Of a DNA stretch of 64,000 bases, positions 7,545 to 15,388 are shown piece by piece (position 1 is the first letter of the stretch; each line of letters opens with the position of its first letter). A program made the translations under genes and the position numbers. The notes under the pieces are model-generated. The model did no database searches, had not been told where the DNA came from, and saw nothing but the letters and a program-made list of their open reading frames with translations. Source of the DNA: Flavobacterium sp. 9 (GTDB lineage: Bacteria > Bacteroidota > Bacteroidia > Flavobacteriales > Flavobacteriaceae); NCBI RefSeq assembly GCF_002754195.1, contig NZ_PEEU01000001.1:4650001-4714000 (forward strand). The letters run 5' to 3'.

Positions 7545-8072
7545 ATGAAAAAAATAAAAATTCTTGCTATAACTGGCAGTACGAGAAAAAATTCAAGCAA
7601 TTATAAAATTCTAAAATATATTTCAGAACATTTAAAAACGGATTTTGAAGTTGAAATTTTCGAAGACTTAGCTGAGATTCCTCATTTTAATCCGGATTTA
7701 GATACAGAGAATCCGCCAAAACAAGTTGAGGTTTTCAGAAATAAAATTATCGAGGCTGACGGAGTTATTATCTGTACGCCGGAATATGTTTTCAGTTTAC
7801 CCGGAAGTTTAAAAAATGTTTTAGAATGGTGCGTTTCAACTACAATTTTCTCGAATAAAAAGACAGGATTAATAACCGCTTCTGCTTCGGGAGAAATGGC
7901 GCATGAACAGTTAATTTTAATAATGAAAACACTCGAAGCTAAATTTGAAGAAAATACACAACTTTTAATACAAGGCGTTCGCGGAAAAATTAATGAAGAA
8001 GGAAAAATTATAAATGACGAAACTAATATTGCGCTTCAAAAGTTTATATCTAATTTCGAAAATCAATTTTAG
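7545..8072 (+). CDS. NADPH-dependent FMN reductase family protein
   Basis: A 175-residue flavodoxin-fold oxidoreductase. The N-terminal loop ITGSTRKNSSNYKIL binds the FMN phosphate, and the segment IICTPEYVFSLPGSLKNVLE is the classic second flavin-binding motif of the SsuE/YieF/ChrR group. These enzymes reduce quinones, chromate or azo compounds, or supply FMNH2. It starts 6 bp after the metalloprotease gene and is likely co-transcribed. The substrate cannot be inferred. Confidence 0.85.
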   Translation: MKKIKILAITGSTRKNSSNYKILKYISEHLKTDFEVEIFEDLAEIPHFNPDLDTENPPKQVEVFRNKIIEADGVIICTPEYVFSLPGSLKNVLEWCVSTTIFSNKKTGLITASASGEMAHEQLILIMKTLEAKFEENTQLLIQGVRGKINEEGKIINDETNIALQKFISNFENQF

Positions 8073-8116
8073 TATTCCAATTTACAGCAATTAATTCTCT
8101 CGTTTTAAAATAAAAT

Positions 8117-8989
8117 ATGATCACAAGAAGAAACTTTTTAATCAATACCAGTTTGGCTGCAACGGCAGTTTTAGCCTTGCCATCATTAGCATTTACTATG
8201 GATAAAAAAGAAATAGGTTTGCAATTGTACACTTTAAGAGACGAACTTCCGAAAGATGTGAAATCGACTTTGGCAAAAGTTGCAGCTGCAGGATTCACAA
8301 CTGTTGAAACGTATGGTTTTTCTATTAAAGATCAATTCTGGGGATTATCTCCAATTGAATTAAAGAAAATATTAGACCAAAACGGACTTAAAGCTGTAAG
8401 CGGACATTATAACTTGGGAAGCTTTTTAGCGGATGGAAATACAACAGAATTGAAAGCTGCAATTGAAGCCGCTACAATTTTGAAAAGTGAATATTTGACA
8501 ATTCCGTGGGTTGATGAACCTTTGAGAAGGAATATTAAAGATTATAAAGTTATCGCAGCGCGATTAAATGAAGCTGCTAAAATGTGTCAGAAAGTAGATT
8601 TAAAATTGGCGTATCACAATCATGATTTCGAATTTCAAAAACACGACGGAATTACCGGATATGAAATTTTATTAAAAGAAACAGATAAAGATTTGGTTCA
8701 TTTTGAGTTAGATTTATATTGGGTTGTTCGCTCAGGAAATAATCCGGTTCAATTGTTTAATGAAAATCCGGGACGTTTTAAAATGTGGCATGTAAAAGAT
8801 ATGGACAAACTAAATCCAACTTTGAACACAGAAATTGGTTCAGGTTCAATTGATTTTAAAACCATTTTTAAGGAATTAAAACAATCCGGAATGAAACATT
8901 TTTTTGTAGAACAAGAGAATAATTACAATCCAAACCCTTTTGATTCGATTAGAACAAGTTGTGATTTTATTTCTAAAAAATTGGTTTAG
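8117..8989 (+). CDS. Sugar phosphate isomerase/epimerase family protein (TIM barrel), Tat-exported
   Basis: A 290-residue protein. The N-terminus MITRRNFLINTSLAATAVLA is a twin-arginine-type signal, so the mature enzyme is probably periplasmic. The body is an AP-endonuclease-2-like TIM barrel (starting KEIGLQLYTLRDELPKD) with metal-ligand motifs YHNHDFEF, HFELDLYW, MWHVKDMD and FVEQEN. Family members isomerise or epimerise sugars, inositols or hydroxypyruvate. It is followed by a cupin gene, a common partner of sugar-modifying enzymes. The exact substrate is unknown. Confidence 0.85.
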   Translation: MITRRNFLINTSLAATAVLALPSLAFTMDKKEIGLQLYTLRDELPKDVKSTLAKVAAAGFTTVETYGFSIKDQFWGLSPIELKKILDQNGLKAVSGHYNLGSFLADGNTTELKAAIEAATILKSEYLTIPWVDEPLRRNIKDYKVIAARLNEAAKMCQKVDLKLAYHNHDFEFQKHDGITGYEILLKETDKDLVHFELDLYWVVRSGNNPVQLFNENPGRFKMWHVKDMDKLNPTLNTEIGSGSIDFKTIFKELKQSGMKHFFVEQENNYNPNPFDSIRTSCDFISKKLV

Positions 8990-9035
8990 AATTAAATCAG
9001 CTAAAAAAAATATACAAATTCAATTAAAAACAGAT

Positions 9036-9383
9036 ATGCAAAGTTTCGGGACAAGCAAAGAATTTATAAAAGGAGATGAAATAGAGTGGGAAGTAGTTGG
9101 TGAAGGAATCAAACGCAAAATTCTGGCTTTTGATGACAAGGTAATGCTGGTGAATGTTCATTTTGAAAAAGGCGGAATTGGTGTTTTGCATGAACATTAT
9201 CATTCTCAGGTAACTTATATTTCCAGCGGAAAATTTGACGTTACGATTTCGGACGTTACGCAAACATTAAAAGAAGGCGATAGTTTTTATATTCCGCCTC
9301 ACGCGATTCATGGCGTTGTTTGTTTAGAAAGCGGAATGCTTACAGATGTTTTTAGTCCTGCAAGAGAAGATTTTTTAAAATAG
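9036..9383 (+). CDS. Cupin domain protein
   Basis: A 115-residue single-domain cupin. I chose the ATG at 9036 (MQSFGTSKEFIKGDEIEW) because the frame upstream overlaps the isomerase gene and looks like untranslated sequence. The metal-binding motif 1 reads HEHYHSQVTYISSGKFDV and motif 2 reads PPHAIHGVVCLESG, so a metal site is plausible. Cupins of this size bind sugars, act as isomerases or sense ligands. It is the last gene of the probable 6633-9383 operon. Confidence 0.8.
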   Translation: MQSFGTSKEFIKGDEIEWEVVGEGIKRKILAFDDKVMLVNVHFEKGGIGVLHEHYHSQVTYISSGKFDVTISDVTQTLKEGDSFYIPPHAIHGVVCLESGMLTDVFSPAREDFLK

Positions 9384-9558
9384 AATTAAATAAAGAAAAT
9401 CATTAAGTATTCTTTTAATCGGTATCAATTTTTAGAATATAGATGACGAAGATTTATACTGATTTTATGCAGTCGTAAGGTTTTAGAAATCAAGATAATC
9501 TTTAAGAAAAAGATCTAATTGGATTCCGGATTTGAAAAATTTATAGATTTTTTAAAGT

Positions 9559-9586
9559 TTTGGTAAAAATTAGATTGGTATTTTTG
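9559..9586 (+). promoter_or_regulatory. Promoter of the MFS gene, possibly leaderless
   Basis: TTTG at 9559-9562 and TATTTTTG at 9579-9586 match the Bacteroidetes consensus with a slightly short 16-base spacer. The ATG at 9591 lies only 5 bases downstream of the -7 element, so a leaderless transcript is predicted. Confidence 0.45.
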
Positions 9587-9590
9587 CAAA

Positions 9591-10769
9591 ATGAATTTAT
9601 CCAAAACGAATGTCTTATTTATGGCAGCTTGCACTGGACTTATAGTTGCAAATCTGTATTACTGCCAACCTTTAATTGTTTTAATTGCCAACGAATTTAA
9701 AATTCCAGAAGCCAGCGCGGGTACAATCACGTATCTAACGCAAGCTGGTTATGCGATTGGTTTGTTTTTTATGGTTCCGCTAGGCGATAAAATAGAACGT
9801 AAAAAGCAAATTTTAATTACCACTTTTGCTTCTGTAATTGCGCTAATTCTTGCAGCTACGGCAAAAAGTTTTTTCCTGTTGCAAATGGCTTCTTTATTAA
9901 TCGGAATTACGTCAATTGTTCCGCAGCTTATTTTGCCTTTGGCAGCTTCTTTGAGTGCGCCGGAACAACGAGGAAAAGTAGTTGGAACCATTATGAGCGG
10001 ATTGCTTGTTGGTATTTTACTTTCAAGAACTTTAAGCGGATTCATTGGACAAGTTTTAGGATGGAGATCGATGTTTTATATCGCCGCCGGAATTTGTTTG
10101 TTGATCTTTTTTGTAATTCAAAACAAATTTCCAGTAAATAAACCTCAGTTTCAAGGAACTTACGGTCAATTGATTCAATCTCTTTTTACACTTATAAAAA
10201 CGCAACCTGTATTACGTGAAGCTACAATTATTAATGTGTTTAGTTTTGCACAATTTGGAGCTTTTTGGACCACAATGGTTTTATTGCTTTCCGGAGCGCC
10301 TTTTCATTTTAATAGTGCTACAATTGGTTTATTCGGGATTGTAGGTGCTTCTGGAGCTTTAGCAGCGCCATTAGTGGGAAGATTAGGAGATAAAGGAGGT
10401 TCGAGAGTCGCTGTAGGCTATGGATGTCTGTTGATATTACTTAGTTTTATAATTTTTTATTTCTCAATAGAAAGTGTCATCGGAATCGCGATCGGAATTG
10501 TATTTATTGATATAGGAATTCAAGGTGTTCATATTTCAAACCAAACCCGAGTTTATTCATTGCTTCCAGAAGCGAGAAACAGACTAAATACTGTATTTAT
10601 GTCGTTTAGCTTTTTAGGAACTGCTGCCGGATCTGCTTACGGATTATTGCTATGGAAACTTGGCGGATGGCACGCTGTAGCTATTGGCTGTGTGGGATTG
10701 TCATTACTCTCATTTGTAGTTTACGGTCTTACTTATAAATCAATCCCGAAGCCTCGGGATAAAAAATAG
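9591..10769 (+). CDS. MFS transporter (drug/sugar efflux type)
   Basis: A 392-residue membrane protein with about 12 hydrophobic segments. The loop between segments 2 and 3 reads VPLGDKIERKKQI, the standard MFS motif GxxxDRxGRR in variant form. A related loop, GRLGDKGGSR, lies between halves. Such permeases use proton exchange to export small molecules across the inner membrane. It has its own promoter directly at the ATG. The last codons (IPKPRDKK) and the stop come from a short repeat palindrome at 10743-10760, so the C-terminus has been rewritten by a repeat. Confidence 0.88.
   Translation: MNLSKTNVLFMAACTGLIVANLYYCQPLIVLIANEFKIPEASAGTITYLTQAGYAIGLFFMVPLGDKIERKKQILITTFASVIALILAATAKSFFLLQMASLLIGITSIVPQLILPLAASLSAPEQRGKVVGTIMSGLLVGILLSRTLSGFIGQVLGWRSMFYIAAGICLLIFFVIQNKFPVNKPQFQGTYGQLIQSLFTLIKTQPVLREATIINVFSFAQFGAFWTTMVLLLSGAPFHFNSATIGLFGIVGASGALAAPLVGRLGDKGGSRVAVGYGCLLILLSFIIFYFSIESVIGIAIGIVFIDIGIQGVHISNQTRVYSLLPEARNRLNTVFMSFSFLGTAAGSAYGLLLWKLGGWHAVAIGCVGLSLLSFVVYGLTYKSIPKPRDKK
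10743..10760 (+). repeat. Short CCCGA..TCGGG palindrome inside the MFS gene end
   Basis: ATCCCGAAGCCTCGGGAT is a perfect 7-bp stem with a 4-base loop. It is the same 16-18 bp palindrome seen at 2239, 2274, 2309, 16849, 21693 (imperfect), 22261 and 37600. Here it is translated. Confidence 0.7.
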
Positions 10770-10779
10770 AAAGCACAAA

Positions 10780-10806
10780 TTGATATAAAATTAATTTGTA
10801 AATTTG
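10780..10806 (+). promoter_or_regulatory. Promoter of the PPIase gene
   Basis: TTG (10780-10782) and TAAATTTG (10799-10806) match the -33/-7 consensus with a 16-base spacer, 24 bases before the start codon. Confidence 0.5.
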
Positions 10807-10829
10807 CAATCAAATTAAAAATAACAACA

Positions 10830-11762
10830 ATGGAAAACGGAATATACGCTAAATTCAACACTGGTAAAGGTTCGATTTTAGTAAAACTTACACATGATTT
10901 AACACCAGGAACCGTAGGGAATTTTGTAGCTCTTGCAGAAGGAAATATGGAAAATAAAGTAAAACCTCAAGGACAAAAATTCTATGATGGATTAACATTC
11001 CACAGAGTAATTCCTGATTTTATGATCCAAGGTGGTTGTCCAAAAGGAACTGGAACTGGAGATCCTGGATATAAATTTGATGATGAATTTCACCCAAGTT
11101 TAAAACACGATCGTCCGGGAGTTTTAGCAATGGCAAATTCAGGACCTGCAAGTAATGGTTCTCAATTTTACATTACTCACGTTCCAACTTCTTGGTTAGA
11201 CGGAAAACATACTGTTTTTGGTCACGTAATCGAAGGTCAGGATGTTGTTGATGCTGTAGCTCAAGGTGATTCTCTTGATAATGTAGAAATTATCAGAGTT
11301 GGAGAAGAAGCTGAAAAATTCAATGCTATTGAAGCTTTCATCGCTTTAAAAGGTGCTCGTCTAAAAAGAGATGCAGCTTTAAAAGCAGAATCTGAAGCAA
11401 AAATGGAGCAATTAGCTGCTGGTTTTGATAAAACTGATAGCGGTTTACGTTACAAAATGATCCAAAAAGGAGACGGTAAAAAAGCTGAAGCTGGTAAAAC
11501 AGTTGCAGTTCACTACGAAGGATCTTTAGAAAACGGAAAAGTTTTTGATTCTTCTTACCCACGCAAAAAACCAATCGAATTTAGATTAGGTCAAGGTCAG
11601 GTTATCGAAGGATGGGACGAAGGTATTGCTTTGTTACAAGTTGGAGATAAAGCTCGTTTTGTAATTCCATCTGATTTAGCTTATGGAGCTTCAGGTGCAG
11701 GAGGAGTTATTCCACCAAACGCAACTTTGATTTTTGACGTTGAATTAATGGACGTAAAATAA
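10830..11762 (+). CDS. Peptidyl-prolyl isomerase, cyclophilin-FKBP fusion
   Basis: A 310-residue two-domain PPIase. Residues about 3-160 are a cyclophilin (FHRVIPDFMIQGGCP, then ASNGSQFYITH and LDGKHTVFGHVIEG). A helical Lys/Ala-rich linker spans about 165-200. Residues about 205-310 are an FKBP domain (VAVHYEGSLENGKVFDSS, then PIEFRLGQGQVIEGWDEGI and AYGASGAGGVIPPNATLIF). Both active sites look intact. No signal peptide is present, so it is a cytoplasmic foldase or chaperone. The fusion is known in Bacteroidetes. It has its own promoter and terminator. Confidence 0.93.
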   Translation: MENGIYAKFNTGKGSILVKLTHDLTPGTVGNFVALAEGNMENKVKPQGQKFYDGLTFHRVIPDFMIQGGCPKGTGTGDPGYKFDDEFHPSLKHDRPGVLAMANSGPASNGSQFYITHVPTSWLDGKHTVFGHVIEGQDVVDAVAQGDSLDNVEIIRVGEEAEKFNAIEAFIALKGARLKRDAALKAESEAKMEQLAAGFDKTDSGLRYKMIQKGDGKKAEAGKTVAVHYEGSLENGKVFDSSYPRKKPIEFRLGQGQVIEGWDEGIALLQVGDKARFVIPSDLAYGASGAGGVIPPNATLIFDVELMDVK

Positions 11763-11798
11763 GAAATTTAGATACAATTTAGTATTGTTTTAAATAGT

Positions 11799-11832
11799 AA
11801 TCCCATATGTTTCTGCATATGGGATTTTTTTA
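11799..11832 (+). terminator. Terminator of the PPIase gene
   Basis: An 11-bp perfect stem AATCCCATATG / CATATGGGATT with a 6-base loop, followed by a T run. Confidence 0.9.
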
Positions 11833-11858
11833 TATTTACTTCAAAAATAAGTAAAACG

Positions 11859-12170
11859 ATGAAATCAAAAATCTTAATCCTAGCAGCTGTATTGTTGTTT
11901 GTAGTTTCGTGTGGTACTAAAAAAGCAGCTCCAGCTACACCAGCAACTCCAGCGGTGACTGAGGCAGCAAAACCTACAACATTAACGCCTGAATTGGCAG
12001 AAGGAAAAAACTTGTACGAGAACAGTTGTGCAAGATGTCATAAATTGTATGACCCAAAGAAATTTAGTCAGGAAGATTGGAAACCAATTTTAGTAAGAAT
12101 GCAAAAGAAAGCGAAGTTAGATGATACGCAAATGACTTCAATATCAAATTATATAACTTCTCAATTATAA
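11859..12170 (+). CDS. Small c-type cytochrome lipoprotein
   Basis: A 103-residue protein. The signal ends in VVSC with Cys18 as the lipidation site, followed by an Ala/Pro/Thr-rich linker (about 20-42). The domain begins at ELAEGKNLYENSC; the single haem-binding motif CARCH and a downstream Met (VRMQKKAKL) as possible sixth ligand mark a class I cytochrome c. It should carry electrons at the periplasmic face of a membrane. It lies alone between two terminators, so the partner oxidoreductase cannot be named. Confidence 0.85.
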   Translation: MKSKILILAAVLLFVVSCGTKKAAPATPATPAVTEAAKPTTLTPELAEGKNLYENSCARCHKLYDPKKFSQEDWKPILVRMQKKAKLDDTQMTSISNYITSQL

Positions 12171-12194
12171 GAAGTTGTTTCAGTAGATTCAATA

Positions 12195-12234
12195 AAACTA
12201 TTCAGTAAATTTAATTTTATTGGATAGTTTTTTG
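12195..12234 (+). terminator. Terminator of the cytochrome c gene
   Basis: AAACTATTCA pairs with TGGATAGTTT (one G-T pair) across an AT-rich loop and is followed by T residues. Confidence 0.65.
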
Positions 12235-12249
12235 TTTAAAATAGAACAT

Positions 12250-12280
12250 AAAAAAACACCTTCACAAAATGAGGTGTTTA
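12250..12280 (-). terminator. Terminator of the Gre-like gene
   Basis: AAACACCT (12254-12261) pairs with AGGTGTTT (12272-12279). On the minus strand it is followed by a T run (A run at 12250-12256 on the plus strand). Confidence 0.8.
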
Positions 12281-12285
12281 AAAAA

Positions 12286-12681
12286 TTAAGAAATATTTTC
12301 AGAAGTATTGCTGACAGCAACTATTTTTAAAGTTTTTATTCCAGCCGGCAATTCCCAGTCAACTTCGTCATTTTCTTTAAAGCCAATAATAGCAACGCTT
12401 AAAGGTGCTAAAATTGAAATTTTACTTTGTTTTACATCTGCAAATGAAGGTAAAACGATCTGAATTTTCATTTGTTTCTTAGCTTTTACATCTTCAATAG
12501 TAACATAAGAATTGATTCTCACGATGGAATTGTCTAATTCGCTTTCTTTACTAATTATTGCGCGATCTAATTCTTGCGAAAGCTGATTTGCTTCTTTTGT
12601 ATTTGTAGAATTTTTACTTTTTAAAATCAATTCCCTTAAGAAATGATAATCTGTTTTACAGAAAGTGGGTGTTGGTTTCAT
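12286..12681 (-). CDS. GreA/GreB-type (Rnk-like) RNA polymerase-binding factor
   Basis: A 131-residue protein. The C-terminal part (about 50-125: NSYVTIEDVKAKKQMKIQIV, then ISILAPLSVAIIGFKENDEV) matches the GreA/GreB C-terminal FKBP-like domain that docks on RNA polymerase. The N-terminal part is a short helical segment (SQELDRAIISKESELDNS), too short for a full GreA coiled coil, so it resembles Rnk. It probably modulates transcript cleavage or competes with Gre factors. A nine-copy TTA microsatellite lies 12 bases upstream of the start codon, in the leader or promoter. Confidence 0.8.
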   Translation of the reverse strand: MKPTPTFCKTDYHFLRELILKSKNSTNTKEANQLSQELDRAIISKESELDNSIVRINSYVTIEDVKAKKQMKIQIVLPSFADVKQSKISILAPLSVAIIGFKENDEVDWELPAGIKTLKIVAVSNTSENIS

Positions 12682-12693
12682 AACTATATGTAT

Positions 12694-12720
12694 TTATTAT
12701 TATTATTATTATTATTATTA
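12694..12720. repeat. (TTA)9 microsatellite upstream of the Gre-like gene
   Basis: Nine uninterrupted copies of TTA from 12694 to 12720, ending 13 bases before the minus-strand start codon at 12681. Slippage here would change the leader length or promoter spacing in 3-base steps. Confidence 0.9.
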
Positions 12721-12907
12721 CTTATTGTTTAAACGTGTTGAATTTTAATGTTTGACAGGTAACAAGTACAATTGTTTTTCAAATCGCATTATGCAATTGA
12801 AATGAAATAAAAGACTATGTTTTGGAAATTTTAATTGAAAAAACCACGAAATTATTCGAGAGAGTATTTACTCTTTCAAATAAAATAAATGATTAAAATT
12901 TGGTAAA

Positions 12908-12946
12908 AATCCTCCGCCTGAAAGAAGAAATTGAAATAGACGGAGG
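12908..12946 (-). terminator. Terminator-like hairpin behind a possible small gene
   Basis: On the minus strand, CCTCCG pairs with CGGAGG across a 24-base loop and is followed by ATTTTT. It lies directly after the stop of the small frame at 12948-13052. Confidence 0.5.
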
Positions 12947-12947
12947 C

Positions 12948-13052
12948 CTAATTAATAAAGGCCTTACTATGTGAAATAAATGTAGCAGTAAGTGGTTTTC
13001 TTTTTAAAGAAAACAACAGGATTATTGCTGTAAATATATTTATAGTGCTCAC
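12948..13052 (-). CDS. Candidate small membrane peptide (34 codons) or small RNA
   Basis: A GTG-started frame of 34 codons (MSTINIFTAIILLFSLKRKP and onward) with a hydrophobic stretch then basic residues. It has a TATATTTG -7 element 23 bases upstream (13075-13082) and a hairpin with T run directly after its stop. The promoter, frame and terminator line up, but the peptide matches nothing I recognise. The region could equally be a roughly 160-nt non-coding RNA or the 3' end of the thioredoxin-like transcript. Confidence 0.3.
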   Translation of the reverse strand: MSTINIFTAIILLFSLKRKPLTATFISHSKAFIN

Positions 13053-13074
13053 AATGAGAATATTTATTGATTTG

Positions 13075-13082
13075 CAAATATA
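13075..13082 (-). promoter_or_regulatory. Putative -7 element of the small transcript
   Basis: TATATTTG on the minus strand, matching TAnnTTTG, just downstream of the thioredoxin-like gene. No exact TTG at -33. Confidence 0.35.
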
Positions 13083-13110
13083 GGAAAAGTTTTCGGAAAA
13101 ACCAGAATTT

Positions 13111-13665
13111 TTACTTCCATTTGATATTACAGCCAATACTTGGTTTTTGAGGCTCCTTCAGATTTCGGTTATAAATAAGAGAATCAATTGCATTTCGCAA
13201 ATCACTTCCGCTTAACGGAATTCCGTTTCCAGGTCTTGAATCGTCCAGTTGGCCACGGTAAAATAAGCGATCCTGATTGTCAAATAAATAAAAATCAGGA
13301 GTACACGCAGCTTCATAAGATTTGGCAACTTCTTGGCTTTCATCATACAAATAAGGAAAATCTATTTTATTCTGAAAAGCAAATTCTGTCATTAATTCAG
13401 GAGAATCCTGAGGAAATTTCTCTACATCATTACTGGAAATTGCAATTACGCCAAGTCCTTGTACACGATAATCATTGGCAATCATAACGATTTCCTTAAT
13501 TACATGAAGTACAAATGGACAATGATTGCACATGAAAATTACAAGCGTACCTTTTGATCCCTTCAAATCTTCATATGAGTATTCATTATTAGAATTGGTA
13601 TCTTTTAATTTAAAGCTCGGAGCAATCGTTCCAAGCGGAATCATATTTGAAGGTGTACGTGCCAT
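13111..13665 (-). CDS. Thioredoxin-like / AhpC-TSA family protein
   Basis: A 184-residue thioredoxin-fold protein. The redox motif CNHCPF (in VIFMCNHCPFVLHVI) replaces the usual CGPC and is typical of the 'thioredoxin family protein' group related to peroxiredoxins. The segment CTPDFYLFDNQDRLFYRGQL is the conserved cis-Pro and strand region. The start is MARTPSNMIPLGTIAPSFKL, without a signal peptide, so it is cytoplasmic. It probably reduces disulfides or peroxides; the substrate is unknown. Confidence 0.85.
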   Translation of the reverse strand: MARTPSNMIPLGTIAPSFKLKDTNSNNEYSYEDLKGSKGTLVIFMCNHCPFVLHVIKEIVMIANDYRVQGLGVIAISSNDVEKFPQDSPELMTEFAFQNKIDFPYLYDESQEVAKSYEAACTPDFYLFDNQDRLFYRGQLDDSRPGNGIPLSGSDLRNAIDSLIYNRNLKEPQKPSIGCNIKWK

Positions 13666-13769
13666 TTTTACAGAAATAAGTTCTTCAAAAATAACTTTAA
13701 TATTCTGTAAAAGAAAGTGTACAGGAGTAATTATTATTTACTTTCTGTTTTATTGGATGGTTTTAACTT

Positions 13770-13837
13770 TTGCCACAGATTTTCATAAGATTGTAAGTTG
13801 GTCAGTAGGAACTTAGAAAATATAGTAATCTGTGGCA
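13770..13837. repeat. GCCACAGATT..AATCTGTGGC palindrome
   Basis: Inverted ends TGCCACAGATT and TAATCTGTGGCA enclose about 45 bases between two minus-strand genes. It belongs to the GCCACRRATT family also seen at 24260, 50687, 51794 and 63356, and may act as the terminator of the hydrolase transcript. Confidence 0.6.
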
Positions 13838-13846
13838 TTTGTTTAT

Positions 13847-14740
13847 TTAGGAATTTAGAAACTCTAATAAATCTTTGTTTAGTTTGTCTTTATGCGTATA
13901 AAATAGTCCATGTGGAGCGCCTTCATAAACAATAAAAGTATTGTTTTTTATTGCTTTGGATGTTTTTTCAGAGCTGACTTCAATAGGGACATTTTTATCA
14001 TCGGTTCCGTGAATTATTAATGTTGGAACTTTGATTGTGTGAAGCTCGTCTCTAAAATCGGTATAGTTTAAAGATTCTGCACATTGCAATGTTGCTCTAG
14101 GCGAGGCTGTTGCACATAAATTTCGGTAATGTTCTAACAAAGGCGTACTTAAAGGTTTATTGATAATGTTGACGCCAAAGAATATTTTTCCAAAATTATC
14201 CAAAAAGCCAATTCGGTCTTCATTTATAGACGCGGCTGTTGCTTCACTTTTCTCTTTTGGACGACCTTCCGGGTTATCATCAGTTTTTAATAAAAATGGA
14301 ACTATTGAAGAAATTAACGCTGCTTTTGTAACGCCTTTTCCGCCATAACGGCTAAAGTAACGTACAACTTCGCCACCGCCCATTGAGAAACCAACCAGAG
14401 TTACATTTTCTAACTGAAGCTGCTCGATAATTTCTTTTAAATCATCTGTCAAAGTATCATAATCATATCCTTCATAAGGTTGTGATGATTTGCCAAATCC
14501 ACGGCGATCATAAGCGATTACGCGATAATTATTCTGAACCAGAAAATCAATTTGATACTCCCACATTTCGTTTGAAAGCGGCCAGCCATGAATCAAAATT
14601 ACAGGATTTCCTTTTCCGTAATCTTTAACGTATAGCTTTACGTTTTTATCAGTTTCAATATATTTATCGGTATTTAATTGCTGAAGATCAAAGTCAGAAT
14701 CTCTAAGAGAAAGGCTGGTGTTTAGAAGACTATTTTCCAT
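13847..14740 (-). CDS. Alpha/beta hydrolase (chloroperoxidase-like)
   Basis: A 297-residue alpha/beta hydrolase. Visible are the oxyanion region VILIHGWPLSNEMW, the nucleophile elbow GFSMGGGEV, the acid GTDDKNVP and the catalytic His in EGAPHGLFYTHKD. The order and spacing fit the non-haem haloperoxidase/esterase subgroup. An N-terminal extension of about 25 residues precedes the domain and has no signal peptide. Substrate unknown; many relatives are promiscuous esterases. Confidence 0.87.
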   Translation of the reverse strand: MENSLLNTSLSLRDSDFDLQQLNTDKYIETDKNVKLYVKDYGKGNPVILIHGWPLSNEMWEYQIDFLVQNNYRVIAYDRRGFGKSSQPYEGYDYDTLTDDLKEIIEQLQLENVTLVGFSMGGGEVVRYFSRYGGKGVTKAALISSIVPFLLKTDDNPEGRPKEKSEATAASINEDRIGFLDNFGKIFFGVNIINKPLSTPLLEHYRNLCATASPRATLQCAESLNYTDFRDELHTIKVPTLIIHGTDDKNVPIEVSSEKTSKAIKNNTFIVYEGAPHGLFYTHKDKLNKDLLEFLNS

Positions 14741-14874
14741 TTTATATATTTTTTTAATATTGCTTCATGAGTTGATATGTAAAATTAGAAGACGAACAAA
14801 AAAAACGGTTATAGAATTAGTGGGAATAATTACAAAATTTATAGGTTTGTAAAAGAACAAATATTGAAACAAAA

Positions 14875-15210
14875 ATGGATTTAACCTGGAGCGAATTTGA
14901 AAGAACCGATATGCGTGTCGGAACCATTATTGAAGTAAATGATTTTCCCGAAGCAAGAAAACCGGCTTATCAGCTTACAATTGATTTTGGTGCCGAAATT
15001 GGAATCAGAAAATCATCAGCACAAATAACAACACATTACAAAAAAGAAGATTTATTAAACCGACAAATTATATCAGTCGTAAATTTTCCCAAAAAACAAA
15101 TTGGAAAATTCATGAGCGAATGTCTGGTTCTTGGCGCAATAGGCAAGGAGGGAGACGTTATTTTATTAGCTCCCGATTTTAAAATAGAAAATGGACTTAG
15201 GATTGGGTAG
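14875..15210 (+). CDS. csaA: CsaA-type tRNA-binding protein
   Basis: A 111-residue OB-fold protein matching CsaA throughout: FERTDMRVGTIIEVNDFPEA, then KSSAQITTHYK and FPKKQIGKFMSECLVLGA. CsaA is a dimeric tRNA-binding protein with chaperone-like activity, related to the C-terminal domain of bacterial MetRS. It stands alone between minus-strand genes, so no operon is evident. Confidence 0.9.
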   Translation: MDLTWSEFERTDMRVGTIIEVNDFPEARKPAYQLTIDFGAEIGIRKSSAQITTHYKKEDLLNRQIISVVNFPKKQIGKFMSECLVLGAIGKEGDVILLAPDFKIENGLRIG

Positions 15211-15276
15211 TTTTTAGTATTCAGTCGCAGTTTTCAGTTTTCAGTTTTTTGCCGTGAATTTGTTTACTTGTGCTAT

Positions 15277-15362
15277 TAAATTTTACCGCAAAGTTCGCAA
15301 AGATTTTACGCAAGGTTCGCAAAGTTTTATACAAAGCTTTGTGAACTTTGCGGTAAAATTTC
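15277..15362. repeat. CCGCAAAGTTCGCAAAG inverted repeat
   Basis: ATTTTACCGCAAAGTTCGC at the left and GAACTTTGCGGTAAAATT at the right form a long palindrome with internal direct repeats of TTCGCAAAG. It lies between the convergent csaA and hydrolase genes. Confidence 0.7.
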
Positions 15363-15388
15363 CGCCATAAATTAGTCTCGATTTTAAA

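Noticed and set aside
13111..13136. Coding frame reading from inside the thioredoxin-like gene to 12948
   Set aside because: The upstream part overlaps a real gene; only the 34-codon portion downstream of the promoter-like element is worth testing.
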